A stretch of DNA of 25,968 bases from a virus: positions 1 to 25,968 of IMG/VR virus record IMGVR_UViG_3300009002_000037. One strand, 5' to 3'. Positions 13,103-22,417 of the stretch are shown here, one piece after another. Every line of letters starts with the position of its first letter. The stretch's first letter is position 1. Made by a program: the position numbers and the translations under genes. The notes under the pieces are model-generated. The model had not been told where the DNA came from. It ran no database searches and worked only from the letters and a program-made list of their open reading frames with translations.

Positions 13103-16100
13103 CTATTCAGTTATTAATAATAATTCTACTTCTGTTGCTTCTCCCGAGAAATTGTAATCTTTTACTTTGCTTATAATATACTTATTATTGTTTATATAAA
13201 CTAATCTTCTAAAGTCTAAATTAAAAATATCAAAAGGAGTTAAGTGAACTTTTGCGGTTATCAACTTATCTGCCTTTTTAAGATTGTTAATTAACTTGCT
13301 ATGATAAAGCTCAGTTAAACTAGAACCATTAATAGCGCTAGAAAAAGAGAGGTTTGGATAGCCCGAAGAGGTGTCTGAAAAAGAAGCGTACTCTCTATAA
13401 ATACTAGCGTTATTAGCGTCTCCTAAAAACCCTCCTTCATAAGCTTGAATGCCAAATTGAATGAACTTTTTTTCAAGTACATACCTAATAAAACGATTGC
13501 TTTCTAACTCTACTAAATCGCCTTCATAAGCTAGCTTATATCCGTGAGAATTATTCGCTTCAGGTTTTTGTTCAACTATATCAGGAGTTAGTGTAGATGA
13601 TGAGTTCCCCCAAACTTTAGGTAACCTTATAGATGAATAAGTTATTTCATTCCAATCTGACATGCTTCTAACAATAAACTTGTCGAAATCCATTTCTAAG
13701 AAAGAGAATATATTCAACCCTATTACTGTAGGTTCTGATAAGTTATCAGGATTTATTTGAGCGTGGAAATCGCCAAGACCTACCGTTGTTCCTCCAACTG
13801 TATAAGAGCTTGCGTCTTCCCCATCTTCATTCATTTTAAGTATTATGTTAGAATTACTTACATTGTTTTGCTTAACGCTTGTTATTGTAGACTTCTCAGT
13901 CCAATCTAATGCTTCTGTAGTTTCAGAATCTAAATCAAAAAAGCTTGAATAAGGTTCTGCTGTAACAACATTACTGTATGGATTAAAAGACCATATTAAA
14001 TTAAACATCTTAGTTACATCACTAATAAACTCTAAGCAAGTAGCGTCAGGTAAAACCTCTCTATACGAAACTCTAGGTGTAGCCTCTGAGTTGTAAACAG
14101 CCATAGACTTCCCTTTTAACGGAGAAATACTCTTACTTAACTTCATTGAAATATCAAACTCATGAACTACATAAGTAACAGAACCTAAAGTTGGGAAACT
14201 TGTATGGTCAGGGGAGGTAGCGTTAGTTTTAGAGCCTGTAGCAGTCATTACAATGTATTCTTGACCTGCTTTTAAGTATTGGACTCTATTTAATTCTAAT
14301 CTTGTATTATTAAGCCTAAGCGTCTCAGTTGCCATACCTTCTGCATCCGTGACATCATTCATTATTGACTTTTCTATTAATATAGACGCATCATCTTCTA
14401 AGTCAAATAACTCTCCTCCAAACTTATTGTTATTCGCTCCATAAATAGAGTCATCAGCATACTGAGCAGGCATCAACATAGTTGTGTAAATAAACTCGCT
14501 AGGTCTATGAAGGTAATGTGAAAAGCTAGTATTTCCTGGACTCCTCCACTTAAAAGATACTTTTGATTGAGTTGAAATCTCGTAGTAACCACTTTTCTTA
14601 ACAGTTATTCTAGACCTTTCAGGATTGTAATCAAGTAGAGGTTGCCCTGTGCCACTTGCGTATCCGTGAACTGAGGAAGCAAAAGGTCTAGAGCCAAAAG
14701 TTGAAGAGGAATTATACAAGTTATCTTGATTATCAGGATGATATAATCCATTTATAGCTGTCACGTTAGAGCTGTAAGAATGAGTAGACCCTACATCGCT
14801 AAGTATATTACTGAACCTTATAGGACACCAATCAACGACATAAGCGTAAACACCACTATTAGACAGTATTGATGATTTTAAATAACACCTAAGAGAGATA
14901 GCTATTGAGGAGCTACCTTCTCCACTATCTAATATAGCGTAAGAACTAAAAGTTCCAAGTTCGGTTGTTGCTTCAAATCTAGAGTTTAAAATATCATCCT
15001 CGTGTATCCTCATCTCAGGAGCTATAGACACAAGTTTAGATGTTAAGTCTGTAAATTCAGTAGAGAAATCTGAACTCCACTCATCTTGATTATTAAAGAA
15101 GTTACTATTAAGAGTATATCCCTCTGATTCAAAGATTTTTACTAGTAAGTTTTTAATTCGAAAAGCAGCTTTTACATTATCAAATCCAACTGAAGCTTCA
15201 TTTTCCACATCTCCATTAGTGTCTTGCATTAAATCCCATAAACCATTATCTACTAAAGGAAATACTATTTCATCATCAAGAGATGTAAACTCTTGAGAGT
15301 CTATAATATCATTACTACTAACTAAGTAAGTAGCTGATTCTATATCCCTTAGATTCTTGTTTGAAATAGGATTTGACCAAGAACTATTTCCTGTTTTTAA
15401 ATTAAAAACTAATTCGTCAAAACCATTAATGCCTAGCGAAGATTCAGTTAAGAATAACTGACCTTTAAGTATATCGAGTCCTTTAGACTTTACTATACAA
15501 GGGAAGCCACTTGAATCAATCAAACTTTTAGTAGCGTTTATTTCGTTTGTAAAAAGCAATGCTTTTTTATTGTTATTAGTTGCGGGAACTCTAATTGTTT
15601 TAGAATAACTACCGCTACTTTTACTAACCTCATTAAAATCTTTGACAGAAAAATTTAAAGAAGTATTAAAATCATCACTTAAATCTAGGCTTGTAAATGT
15701 GAAGGTTGTAGTTGGAGTAGAAACATTACAAGTAATTTTGACTGAGTTTATAATAGTATCTACAATAGTGCTGTTACCCTTTATCTTTAAAGTTAATAAC
15801 TGAACATTATCTCCCAAGCTCCAAACTTTATCTTCACAATCTATAGTTGTTATTCCTGTAGAATTAACGGTAGTAACTCTATCCGCTGTGCTAGAGTAGT
15901 TTTCTATAACCTCTATAGTATTTCCTGTGTTAATTTTTTTAACATCAATTATAACCTTAAAAATATAAGATATGTTTGCATCTTCTATATTTGAAAACAT
16001 AAGAAAGTCAAACACACTAGAATTAATAACGTGTTCCCTTTGAAGTATTATCTCAGGGTTAGCTGCTGCTGCATTGCCTGTTAAGTGGTCGTAACTTCTG

Positions 16101-18478
16101 ACTCTAAAAGCTGCTTCGTAAGGAGCAACTAAAAGTCCTGTATTGATAGTTGTTTCATCTCCGTATTTTTCTAAACCTACTACAGTCCCAACATTAGCCC
16201 CTATATTTAAAAGAACGTAAGTTATAACAGCGGAAGTTGTTCCTAATGCTTGATTGCTATTTTCTTGAACTGTAGCTAGTCTTATTCTTAACTTACCGCC
16301 TGTAAGCGTTATAGTATGAGAAGTAAGCCCTGCTGAACTTATTTCTGAAGCCTCAGTTCCGTCTCCCGAGTCTAAAAACAATGAATCTCCTGAGTGGCTT
16401 GCTAAGTGAACCTGAATTGTTATAGGAGTGGTTGTGTCTGTAATTTCTTGATTTAATACAATGTAAGGAGGTTCAACACCTGCAGAAGTAGCGTTATAGT
16501 AAAATTGTATTTCATTATTACCTGAAGTTCCTTGGCTTATGTATGCGTTTTCAGCAGTTTTAAATTCAATAGAAGATACGAGTACTACTGAGTTTAATAA
16601 AGTAGTTCCCGTTATTGAATCGGCAAATATGTGCATATCGGTAGAGCCTATTATAAAGCTTCCGCTTATTAAGTTTTCAGCATTTGTTTGATTTCTCTCT
16701 GCGTCTACAGCAAAATCATTTTTAGGATTTACTCTAAAAGACTCTTCTTCGTTAAATTTAGAATTACCGTTAGTGTCGAAGAAATTTATTGTTTGCTGTT
16801 TAGATAGAACAGGCTCTTGAAGATTGTCTGAAGTGCTTTCTATTTCATCTGCAACAACTTGAGAGCCATTGTAATAGTGGTATTTATTAATAAATGTATC
16901 GTTAGAAAAGTCAGTTGAAGTTATGATAATATCTTTGTTTGAGCGTACAGCTCCTTCTCCAAGATATTGAACAAAAGATGGAGAACTCAGAAGATTATGA
17001 TTCCCATTAAGCTTTATTATAGGAGCTGTATCACTATAAAGTCCTGCTGCCGCTCTTAGCTTTATGTATCCTAATCTAAGTATATCTTCCTCTTGTGAGC
17101 CTTGTATTTTTATTATTATTTTAAAAGGAGTAATTGTTTCTTGTAGAGGGGTCGTAAAAAATCCGTGTCTAGCACCCGTAAGGCTACTTAACCCTGCATT
17201 AGTAGTTACTAATTCATTATACTGTAACTCCTCGTTAGTTACACGTATAATAAATGGGCAATTAGACTCAAGTATATATACCCCTAAATTAAATTCACTA
17301 CCTGCTCTAAGGTTTAATCTAGTCTCAGCTTGAGTGCTGTAAAGCCCTTCTGAACCATTACCTCTTAATACAACTTGAGCTTGACCCGAAGTCGTGCTTG
17401 ACGCTAAGCTAGTATAGTCAATATTATTAGGATATGGATTCCAAAAAGTGTGACTATTAACTGCAGGCTCAACAGCTACAGATACAGCGTTTGAATTTAC
17501 GGAGTCTGTGTGACCCCCACTTAAAGACGAGGTATTGTTTAGTCTTACTCCATTGTCAGCAGGCGCACTTCCTTGAAAGCCTATAACAAATGATACCCTT
17601 TTACCTATGTCTGATGTAGAAAATATATTTTCAAGAGTAAGAGCTATAGGTTGTCCAACTCTAGTGTGACCACCATAACTTAAAGATTGAGGTATTTCAG
17701 GAATCTTATGACTAACAAAAAAATCTTGATTATACCCTTCCCATAAGTGCATATGACCTTGATTAAAAGAGTATTCGCTTGAAAATGCTATCAAGCTAGC
17801 GTCTTGAGACTTAAGCCTAATCAAATCCCCATCAGTAACATTTTTAACGCTACTAATCTGTTCTGCAACTGCAGATTGATTTGTAGTCCTATAAGAACCA
17901 AATTCATACATTAAATTAGTGTTCTGAGTATAAGGTAAAAGAGTTACATCTCCACCTCCGCTAATATTATTTACAGCAGCAGGTATCCCTGAAAGATTAT
18001 CAGTAGTACCTATTCTTTCAGCGTGAGTATTGCCGCCACCTAAGTGGCTCATAAGGTTTAAACTAGGAATGATAGCTCCATTATCCCCGTTGTAATAAGA
18101 ATACCCATTAGTTGTGTCATCTTCAGATAACTGATTACCTGCAGCGTTTAATCCTGAGTTTGCTATAGAAGCATTGTAAACAGTCCAACCAACAGGCTCG
18201 TAAAAAGAATGATGAGCTGAAGGGTATAAACTATCTGTATCGTTATTAAATCCTTCATCAAACCCATTAGCAAATATATCAAGAAGAGCATTCGCTTCAA
18301 AATCAGGGATAGGAGAATATCCTTGTACAGACCAAAATGAAGGAACTTTTTGATTTGAATAATCGTTGTATAAAAAAAAGTTAGAGTTCGTTAGAGTAAT
18401 CTCTTCAAATATAGAGAATACACCACTTTCAGGAGCTAAAGGGTTCTGAACTATTATTTCAAATATATTGTTATCCAT
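13103..18478 (-). CDS. giant baseplate/tail-tip protein with adhesin-like N-terminal half
   Basis: A 1791-aa protein. The C-terminal half carries a marker of Bacteroidota phage tail-tip proteins: DFNEVSKSSGSYSKTIRVPATN at about 945-966, then a long beta-rich region ending in a FDIFNLDFRRLVYINNNKYIISKVKDYN...EVELLLI segment. The N-terminal ~930 residues are Ser/Thr/Asn/Gly-rich with many short strands and no obvious enzyme motif, suggesting stacked beta-sandwich or carbohydrate-binding domains. It lies between the distal tail protein and the tape measure. Likely combines hub/baseplate functions with host-receptor contact. No internal frameshift or signal peptide is seen. The domain split is approximate. 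Confidence 0.8.
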   Translation of the reverse strand: MDNNIFEIIVQNPLAPESGVFSIFEEITLTNSNFFLYNDYSNQKVPSFWSVQGYSPIPDFEANALLDIFANGFDEGFNNDTDSLYPSAHHSFYEPVGWTVYNASIANSGLNAAGNQLSEDDTTNGYSYYNGDNGAIIPSLNLMSHLGGGNTHAERIGTTDNLSGIPAAVNNISGGGDVTLLPYTQNTNLMYEFGSYRTTNQSAVAEQISSVKNVTDGDLIRLKSQDASLIAFSSEYSFNQGHMHLWEGYNQDFFVSHKIPEIPQSLSYGGHTRVGQPIALTLENIFSTSDIGKRVSFVIGFQGSAPADNGVRLNNTSSLSGGHTDSVNSNAVSVAVEPAVNSHTFWNPYPNNIDYTSLASSTTSGQAQVVLRGNGSEGLYSTQAETRLNLRAGSEFNLGVYILESNCPFIIRVTNEELQYNELVTTNAGLSSLTGARHGFFTTPLQETITPFKIIIKIQGSQEEDILRLGYIKLRAAAGLYSDTAPIIKLNGNHNLLSSPSFVQYLGEGAVRSNKDIIITSTDFSNDTFINKYHYYNGSQVVADEIESTSDNLQEPVLSKQQTINFFDTNGNSKFNEEESFRVNPKNDFAVDAERNQTNAENLISGSFIIGSTDMHIFADSITGTTLLNSVVLVSSIEFKTAENAYISQGTSGNNEIQFYYNATSAGVEPPYIVLNQEITDTTTPITIQVHLASHSGDSLFLDSGDGTEASEISSAGLTSHTITLTGGKLRIRLATVQENSNQALGTTSAVITYVLLNIGANVGTVVGLEKYGDETTINTGLLVAPYEAAFRVRSYDHLTGNAAAANPEIILQREHVINSSVFDFLMFSNIEDANISYIFKVIIDVKKINTGNTIEVIENYSSTADRVTTVNSTGITTIDCEDKVWSLGDNVQLLTLKIKGNSTIVDTIINSVKITCNVSTPTTTFTFTSLDLSDDFNTSLNFSVKDFNEVSKSSGSYSKTIRVPATNNNKKALLFTNEINATKSLIDSSGFPCIVKSKGLDILKGQLFLTESSLGINGFDELVFNLKTGNSSWSNPISNKNLRDIESATYLVSSNDIIDSQEFTSLDDEIVFPLVDNGLWDLMQDTNGDVENEASVGFDNVKAAFRIKNLLVKIFESEGYTLNSNFFNNQDEWSSDFSTEFTDLTSKLVSIAPEMRIHEDDILNSRFEATTELGTFSSYAILDSGEGSSSIAISLRCYLKSSILSNSGVYAYVVDWCPIRFSNILSDVGSTHSYSSNVTAINGLYHPDNQDNLYNSSSTFGSRPFASSVHGYASGTGQPLLDYNPERSRITVKKSGYYEISTQSKVSFKWRSPGNTSFSHYLHRPSEFIYTTMLMPAQYADDSIYGANNNKFGGELFDLEDDASILIEKSIMNDVTDAEGMATETLRLNNTRLELNRVQYLKAGQEYIVMTATGSKTNATSPDHTSFPTLGSVTYVVHEFDISMKLSKSISPLKGKSMAVYNSEATPRVSYREVLPDATCLEFISDVTKMFNLIWSFNPYSNVVTAEPYSSFFDLDSETTEALDWTEKSTITSVKQNNVSNSNIILKMNEDGEDASSYTVGGTTVGLGDFHAQINPDNLSEPTVIGLNIFSFLEMDFDKFIVRSMSDWNEITYSSIRLPKVWGNSSSTLTPDIVEQKPEANNSHGYKLAYEGDLVELESNRFIRYVLEKKFIQFGIQAYEGGFLGDANNASIYREYASFSDTSSGYPNLSFSSAINGSSLTELYHSKLINNLKKADKLITAKVHLTPFDIFNLDFRRLVYINNNKYIISKVKDYNFSGEATEVELLLITE

Positions 18479-18479
18479 A

Positions 18480-19850
18480 TTAGTAATTTATTGTATGTGA
18501 TTCTTTAATAAAGGATAGTTCGAAGATAGAAGGCTTCCCATCTCCACTAGATATAACCATGTCGCTTTGAATAACTGATACAGCAACAAAAGAGTTATCT
18601 TCGTATATAAATACCTTACTACTTCTTTGTATTTCAGATAAGAACTCTAATGTTTCTTCGTTCGCTAAAGTTCTACAAGTATTAACTTCTAACGTAGAAC
18701 CCCTAGACACACCTCTGTTGTTTTTATTTCTAGAAGTATGTCTTGTGTATGATGATTTTGATTTAGCAAAAGTTGTAGCTACTTGTTGATGAGATACACT
18801 AGTAAACCCTTCAAAAAGATAGAAATCTAAAACTCCGAAATCATTGTAAAAATATATAAGAGCTGAATCAATCGGAACTGAACCGAAATTTTGATTAATA
18901 ACATTAAGCCCTCTCTCTACTATTTCAAAGTTCAACCTAACACCTGTAGCGTCAGTAGTTTTTAAGGCTACAGAAAACCTCCCGCTTTTCAACCCTGGTT
19001 CAGTTCCTGCATTTAATAACCCAAAAAGATTTTCGTCTATAGACATGTTAGATATTAATATGTCTGTAGTATCATTTGTATATATAGTGTGAACACTTTC
19101 GTTAGCTACAGCAACTCCTGAATCGTTAGTATAGTCTACAACTAAAACAATTTCATTCGCTGTAGCTCCTTGAGTTAAAGCCTGAATTAACAATGGTGCT
19201 TTGCGAGGAATCTTTCTTATTGTTGATGAAGGACAGTTTGTTAGAGGTCTTCTAAACAAACCATTTACACTTGATGTTATTAAAGCGTTACTAATCCATC
19301 CTGCTTTTGGTATAAATCCTGATGCGGCATATAAATTTGAAAACTTGTTTGCTATAATTAATTCATCTTTAGCGTATGCGTTTATAGTTGTAATTTCGTG
19401 AGATGTTATGTGATTGCTAAGGTCAAGCGTTAAAACACCTGTATCCGCATCTTTAAAGTAAGAACGCCCAAGAACTCGTACCTTCATTACAATCCCCGTA
19501 CTTAAACCGTAAACAGGCGCTGCCGTTTGCAGCGAACCGTCAATTACATCTTCAAATACTTTAATTTCATCATAGATATAAGCCGAAGCAAACGAAGAAA
19601 CATCGAAGGTAAAAGTAGGGTTAGTAGATGATGAGTCAAAATCTCTAGATTGAACTATAGGAGTGCCTAACCTAGACCAAGAAAATGTAGCGCCTTCATC
19701 AAAAGTAGCGTAACCTTCTACTGTACATTCAACTGAATAAGGAATGTCTGTTCCTGAATCTTTTCCAAATTGAAAAAAAATAGGTCTTTTAGTTGACTGA
19801 AGCCCTAATCCTGCAACAGATTGATTTGTTAATACTATATTATGAGCCAT
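18480..19850 (-). CDS. distal tail protein-like, 456 aa
   Basis: A beta-rich 456-aa protein. The segment SALIYFYNDFGVLDFYLFEGF (about 328-348) followed by a Lys/Ser/Tyr-rich part (KSSYTRHTSRNKNN) resembles the F.N..GG.D.F.F motif of tail proteins next to the baseplate gene in Bacteroidota siphoviruses. The C-terminal LSEIQRSSKVFIYEDNSFVAVSVIQSD...IFELSFIKES region fits a Dit-like beta domain. It precedes the giant baseplate gene by one base and has an A-rich leader. Likely forms the ring joining tail tube to tip; family name not certain. Confidence 0.7.
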   Translation of the reverse strand: MAHNIVLTNQSVAGLGLQSTKRPIFFQFGKDSGTDIPYSVECTVEGYATFDEGATFSWSRLGTPIVQSRDFDSSSTNPTFTFDVSSFASAYIYDEIKVFEDVIDGSLQTAAPVYGLSTGIVMKVRVLGRSYFKDADTGVLTLDLSNHITSHEITTINAYAKDELIIANKFSNLYAASGFIPKAGWISNALITSSVNGLFRRPLTNCPSSTIRKIPRKAPLLIQALTQGATANEIVLVVDYTNDSGVAVANESVHTIYTNDTTDILISNMSIDENLFGLLNAGTEPGLKSGRFSVALKTTDATGVRLNFEIVERGLNVINQNFGSVPIDSALIYFYNDFGVLDFYLFEGFTSVSHQQVATTFAKSKSSYTRHTSRNKNNRGVSRGSTLEVNTCRTLANEETLEFLSEIQRSSKVFIYEDNSFVAVSVIQSDMVISSGDGKPSIFELSFIKESHTINY

Positions 19851-19857
19851 TTTTTTA

Positions 19858-20349
19858 TTATTTTAATGTATTTAAAGTTGATTTCTGAAAGGCGTGAAAC
19901 AAGTCTTTCCGAACGCTTGACTTTAATCTTTGCATTTCTTTAGCTAAAATTACGTCAGCCCAACCTACTTTATATTTGTTCACGCTAGCAAACCCGTTTT
20001 TCTTTATACTTATAGCAATTATTAAAGCTAATTGCCTTCTAGTTCTAATTTTTGCTTTTGTTTTAGACCTATCTATCTTTATTCCTTTAGCATCCATCCA
20101 AGCAAGTATTGCGTCTATGTTTGGAAGTGAAGTAGGTTTTATGTTTCTATTTAGTATATTACCGTAGCTTAACATTAATGTTTGAAGAGATAGTCCTACT
20201 TTAGTTTCAACAACCCTAGTCTTAATACTTCTCCTTAAGCTACCTGTAGCTACGTGCCCTCTAGCATCTAAACCCTCCTGAAGCTTCAAGCTTAATCTAC
20301 CCCCATAGGCGGCTAAGCTTTTTTTAAGATTACTTAAACCTTTACTCAT
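19858..20349 (-). CDS. HK97 gp10-like neck/tail-completion protein
   Basis: A 163-aa basic protein from ATG 20349, one base after the previous stop. The frame is open to 20370 (seven more codons), but that would overlap the upstream gene by 20 bases, so the later ATG is chosen. HVATGSLRRSIKT near 39-51 and KGIKIDR...KKNGFASVNKY in the second half match the ATG.L..S......G.....G pattern of HK97 gp10-like minor tail/neck proteins. Expected to work at the head-tail interface during tail joining. Found here within the tail module between the terminator-like and distal tail genes. Confidence 0.7.
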   Translation of the reverse strand: MSKGLSNLKKSLAAYGGRLSLKLQEGLDARGHVATGSLRRSIKTRVVETKVGLSLQTLMLSYGNILNRNIKPTSLPNIDAILAWMDAKGIKIDRSKTKAKIRTRRQLALIIAISIKKNGFASVNKYKVGWADVILAKEMQRLKSSVRKDLFHAFQKSTLNTLK

Positions 20350-20350
20350 C

Positions 20351-21571
20351 CTATAAATTATTAAGAGCAAGCATTACACTAAACACGTCTTGTTGTGATA
20401 AAGCTTCTCTATATAGAGCTACATTGCTAACCTCTGCAATTAATCCTGAGTTGTTATCAGTTCCGTCTTGCCTCGCTCCAAGCCTAAAAGTCTTTGAGCC
20501 CGAAGATATATACTCCTGCTCTATTTCTCGGGATTGTATAACATAAAGTTCGTTTTGCCAATAGACTCTAATCTTACCTTCAGATGATTCGTGAACTAGG
20601 GCTATAGTTTTAGGATTACCTAAAGTTCCGTAAGGCTTAACATTTGACGTATTAACAATATAAGAACCTACACTTGTTCTAGGATTGTTACCTAAACCCA
20701 TGTCTTGTACTATATCTAAATACATAGTGCCTTCAGACTGTCCAAAGTTTTGAATTTTTAGAATTAAGTTATCCAAGTCATTATTCCCTTTTATATTAAA
20801 TATAGTTGAATATCCCGAGGGGCTAGGCTCTTCAGGAGTTTGCAATGTTACGAATACTGTAAAGTCTGCGTTATTCAAGGTAAAAAAAATATTTGATAAG
20901 GACTCCGAAGAGCTAGTATCAGTAGGCGCAGAAAAATCTATAGTATTTCTTGTTGTAAGAGTTGGTACTTGGTCTGTTTCTTCACTTGCTAAAGCAAAAG
21001 TTCCGCCTGTATTATTAATTAAAGGCAACCAAGACATATAACCATCCGTTGTTGTAACTCCAAATACTGAAGTGTGAAACGACCATAAGTTATTTGTATA
21101 AGGTAGAGTAGATAAAGCAGGCGTTGTTCCTGCGAAAGCTAGTTTAGATGGGGCTAATAAAGTAAAATTAACCTTAATTCCAATACTCATATCAGAGCCA
21201 AATCTAGACACTCTTTCTATATCAAAAGACTCTCCATCTATAACGTACTGCCCGTTTCTTTGAGCAGCTAAAAATCCGATAAAATTGTTGAACAAAGATA
21301 AAGACTCGTCATACAATGAAGCAGGGTTATAATCAACTTCTCGCAATGATTTTTTTATTAAAATAAAACAAGTTAAGTCGTACTCCTCTCTAGCCCTATT
21401 TATGTCCGATATTTTTGAAGAAGGTGGCTCTACAACGCACAAAGGATATGAAATGTTTTTTAATCCATTTATCTCACTTTCTGTAATTAAGTGAAACGAT
21501 TTTGAAGTCGAAGCTAAATACCAAGATGAAGCAAAGTCAGTAGCTAGGTTTTGTATATTCTTAAAACTCAT
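20351..21571 (-). CDS. tail terminator-like domain fused to LamG/lectin-like domain
   Basis: A 406-aa, two-part protein. Residues 1-145 have the layout of Bacteroidota phage tail terminators: a helix, YPLCVVEPPSSKI, REEYDLTCFILIKKSL, a YDESLSLFNNFIGFLAAQ helix, then GQYVIDGES and SIGIKVNFTLLAPSK. Residues about 150-406 form a concanavalin-like jelly roll: FTVFVTLQTPE, YSTIFNIKG, LVHESSEGKIRVYWQNEL and the closing GLIAEVSNVALYREALSQQDV typical of LamG-type domains. Such a domain is normally absent from tail terminators, which are about 130-150 aa. The fusion could display a glycan-binding module at the top of the tail. The domain calls are by eye. Confidence 0.65.
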   Translation of the reverse strand: MSFKNIQNLATDFASSWYLASTSKSFHLITESEINGLKNISYPLCVVEPPSSKISDINRAREEYDLTCFILIKKSLREVDYNPASLYDESLSLFNNFIGFLAAQRNGQYVIDGESFDIERVSRFGSDMSIGIKVNFTLLAPSKLAFAGTTPALSTLPYTNNLWSFHTSVFGVTTTDGYMSWLPLINNTGGTFALASEETDQVPTLTTRNTIDFSAPTDTSSSESLSNIFFTLNNADFTVFVTLQTPEEPSPSGYSTIFNIKGNNDLDNLILKIQNFGQSEGTMYLDIVQDMGLGNNPRTSVGSYIVNTSNVKPYGTLGNPKTIALVHESSEGKIRVYWQNELYVIQSREIEQEYISSGSKTFRLGARQDGTDNNSGLIAEVSNVALYREALSQQDVFSVMLALNNL

Positions 21572-21574
21572 AAT

Positions 21575-22410
21575 TTATTTTTTATATCTAATATCATTTA
21601 TTTCAGAGTCGTAATTAGCCTTGAGCGCAAGATACGATAAATATCTGAATACTTCCCCCGTATTTGTATATAAAACACTATTAATCGGAGTTTTATCAGG
21701 TTGGTTAAATATACCACACTCTGCCAATTCGTATAGCGTTTTAATCCAACCAAGCCCAGCAAAAGCCTTTTCGTAAGCGGCAATTTCTTTAGCTGAGCCG
21801 CTGCTTCGTATTGAAGGTATGCTAGACTGTATACTTGACACTTCTTGGACAAAAAAAAAGCGAAGTCAAAGCCTACTGACATAGGTAACTCTTCAAATTT
21901 TTCAGCTAACAAATCTCTTTCCTCAGTATCCCACTCTTCTCCGTAATCCACTATGTGTGCGGCTTGATGAGCTAAATATATTACAGAGTTTTTATCTGTA
22001 TACTTAGAAACCATCTCCGCCTGCAAGGATTCTATATACTGCCCAAACTTAGTATTAATTGGCAATAATTCAGGTAGATTATATTTCCTGCCTTGAAACT
22101 CAAAAGACTTTAATTTTTTAGGCTTATACTTTTCTCTTAAGAAAAATAACTTATCAACGTAACTCAAAGCTACAGCGTAATCTAAAGCGGAAGTATCTTC
22201 TTCGCTTAAGCCTGTAAAACTTTTGACTATTTCGAAGTTTAACTCTAATTCTTTGGTTAATATCCTCCTACTATAATCCTCATCAGACTCTTCTTCTATA
22301 GGCTCTGTTGCTTCTTGAAAATCAACCAACGCTTTATTGTAAGCTGAAAATTGTCGTAAGTTTACGTCATCCCAAGATTCAGGTAATTTCAAGCCATTTA
22401 ATTCCGTCAT
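21575..22410 (-). CDS. tail assembly chaperone, two frames joined by a -1 frameshift
   Basis: Start ATG 22410. Frame 0 runs to a stop at 21598-21600 (270 aa). A T9 run at 21851-21859, after codon 183, gives the slippery heptamer T-TTT-TTT. A -1 shift enters a frame open to 21575 and yields a 278-aa product: 186 residues plus 92. After the run, the -1 frame has AT-ending codons like neighbouring genes and a balanced protein sequence (GLGWIKTLYELAECGIF), whereas frame 0 has many rare G/C-ending codons and looks non-coding. In siphoviruses the chaperone (lambda G/GT-like) binds the tape measure and recruits tube subunits. Alternatives: transcript slippage on T9, or a homopolymer sequencing error (10 or 7 Ts would give one ORF). 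Confidence 0.75.
21851..21860 (-). other. T9 slippery site for -1 frameshift
   Basis: Leftward, the frame-0 codons read GCT TTT TTT TTG TCC. Slipping back one base after two Phe codons continues as TTT GTC CAA GAA GTG. The run of nine Ts is long enough both for ribosomal -1 frameshifting and for RNA polymerase slippage. The GTG at 21841 in the -1 frame is probably an internal codon rather than a start. Confidence 0.6.
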
Positions 22411-22417
22411 AATTTGT

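Noticed and set aside
20350-20370. Upstream start (20370) for the gp10-like gene
   Set aside because: It would overlap the preceding gene by 20 bases; ATG 20349 follows the stop after one base, as for neighbouring genes.
21598-21850. Frame-0 C-terminus of the chaperone as the main coding frame
   Set aside because: Codons rich in G/C third positions and rare types (CGG, GGG, CTC, AGG), and Leu/Arg-rich sequence; the -1 frame fits the genome better. It may still be made as the unshifted product.
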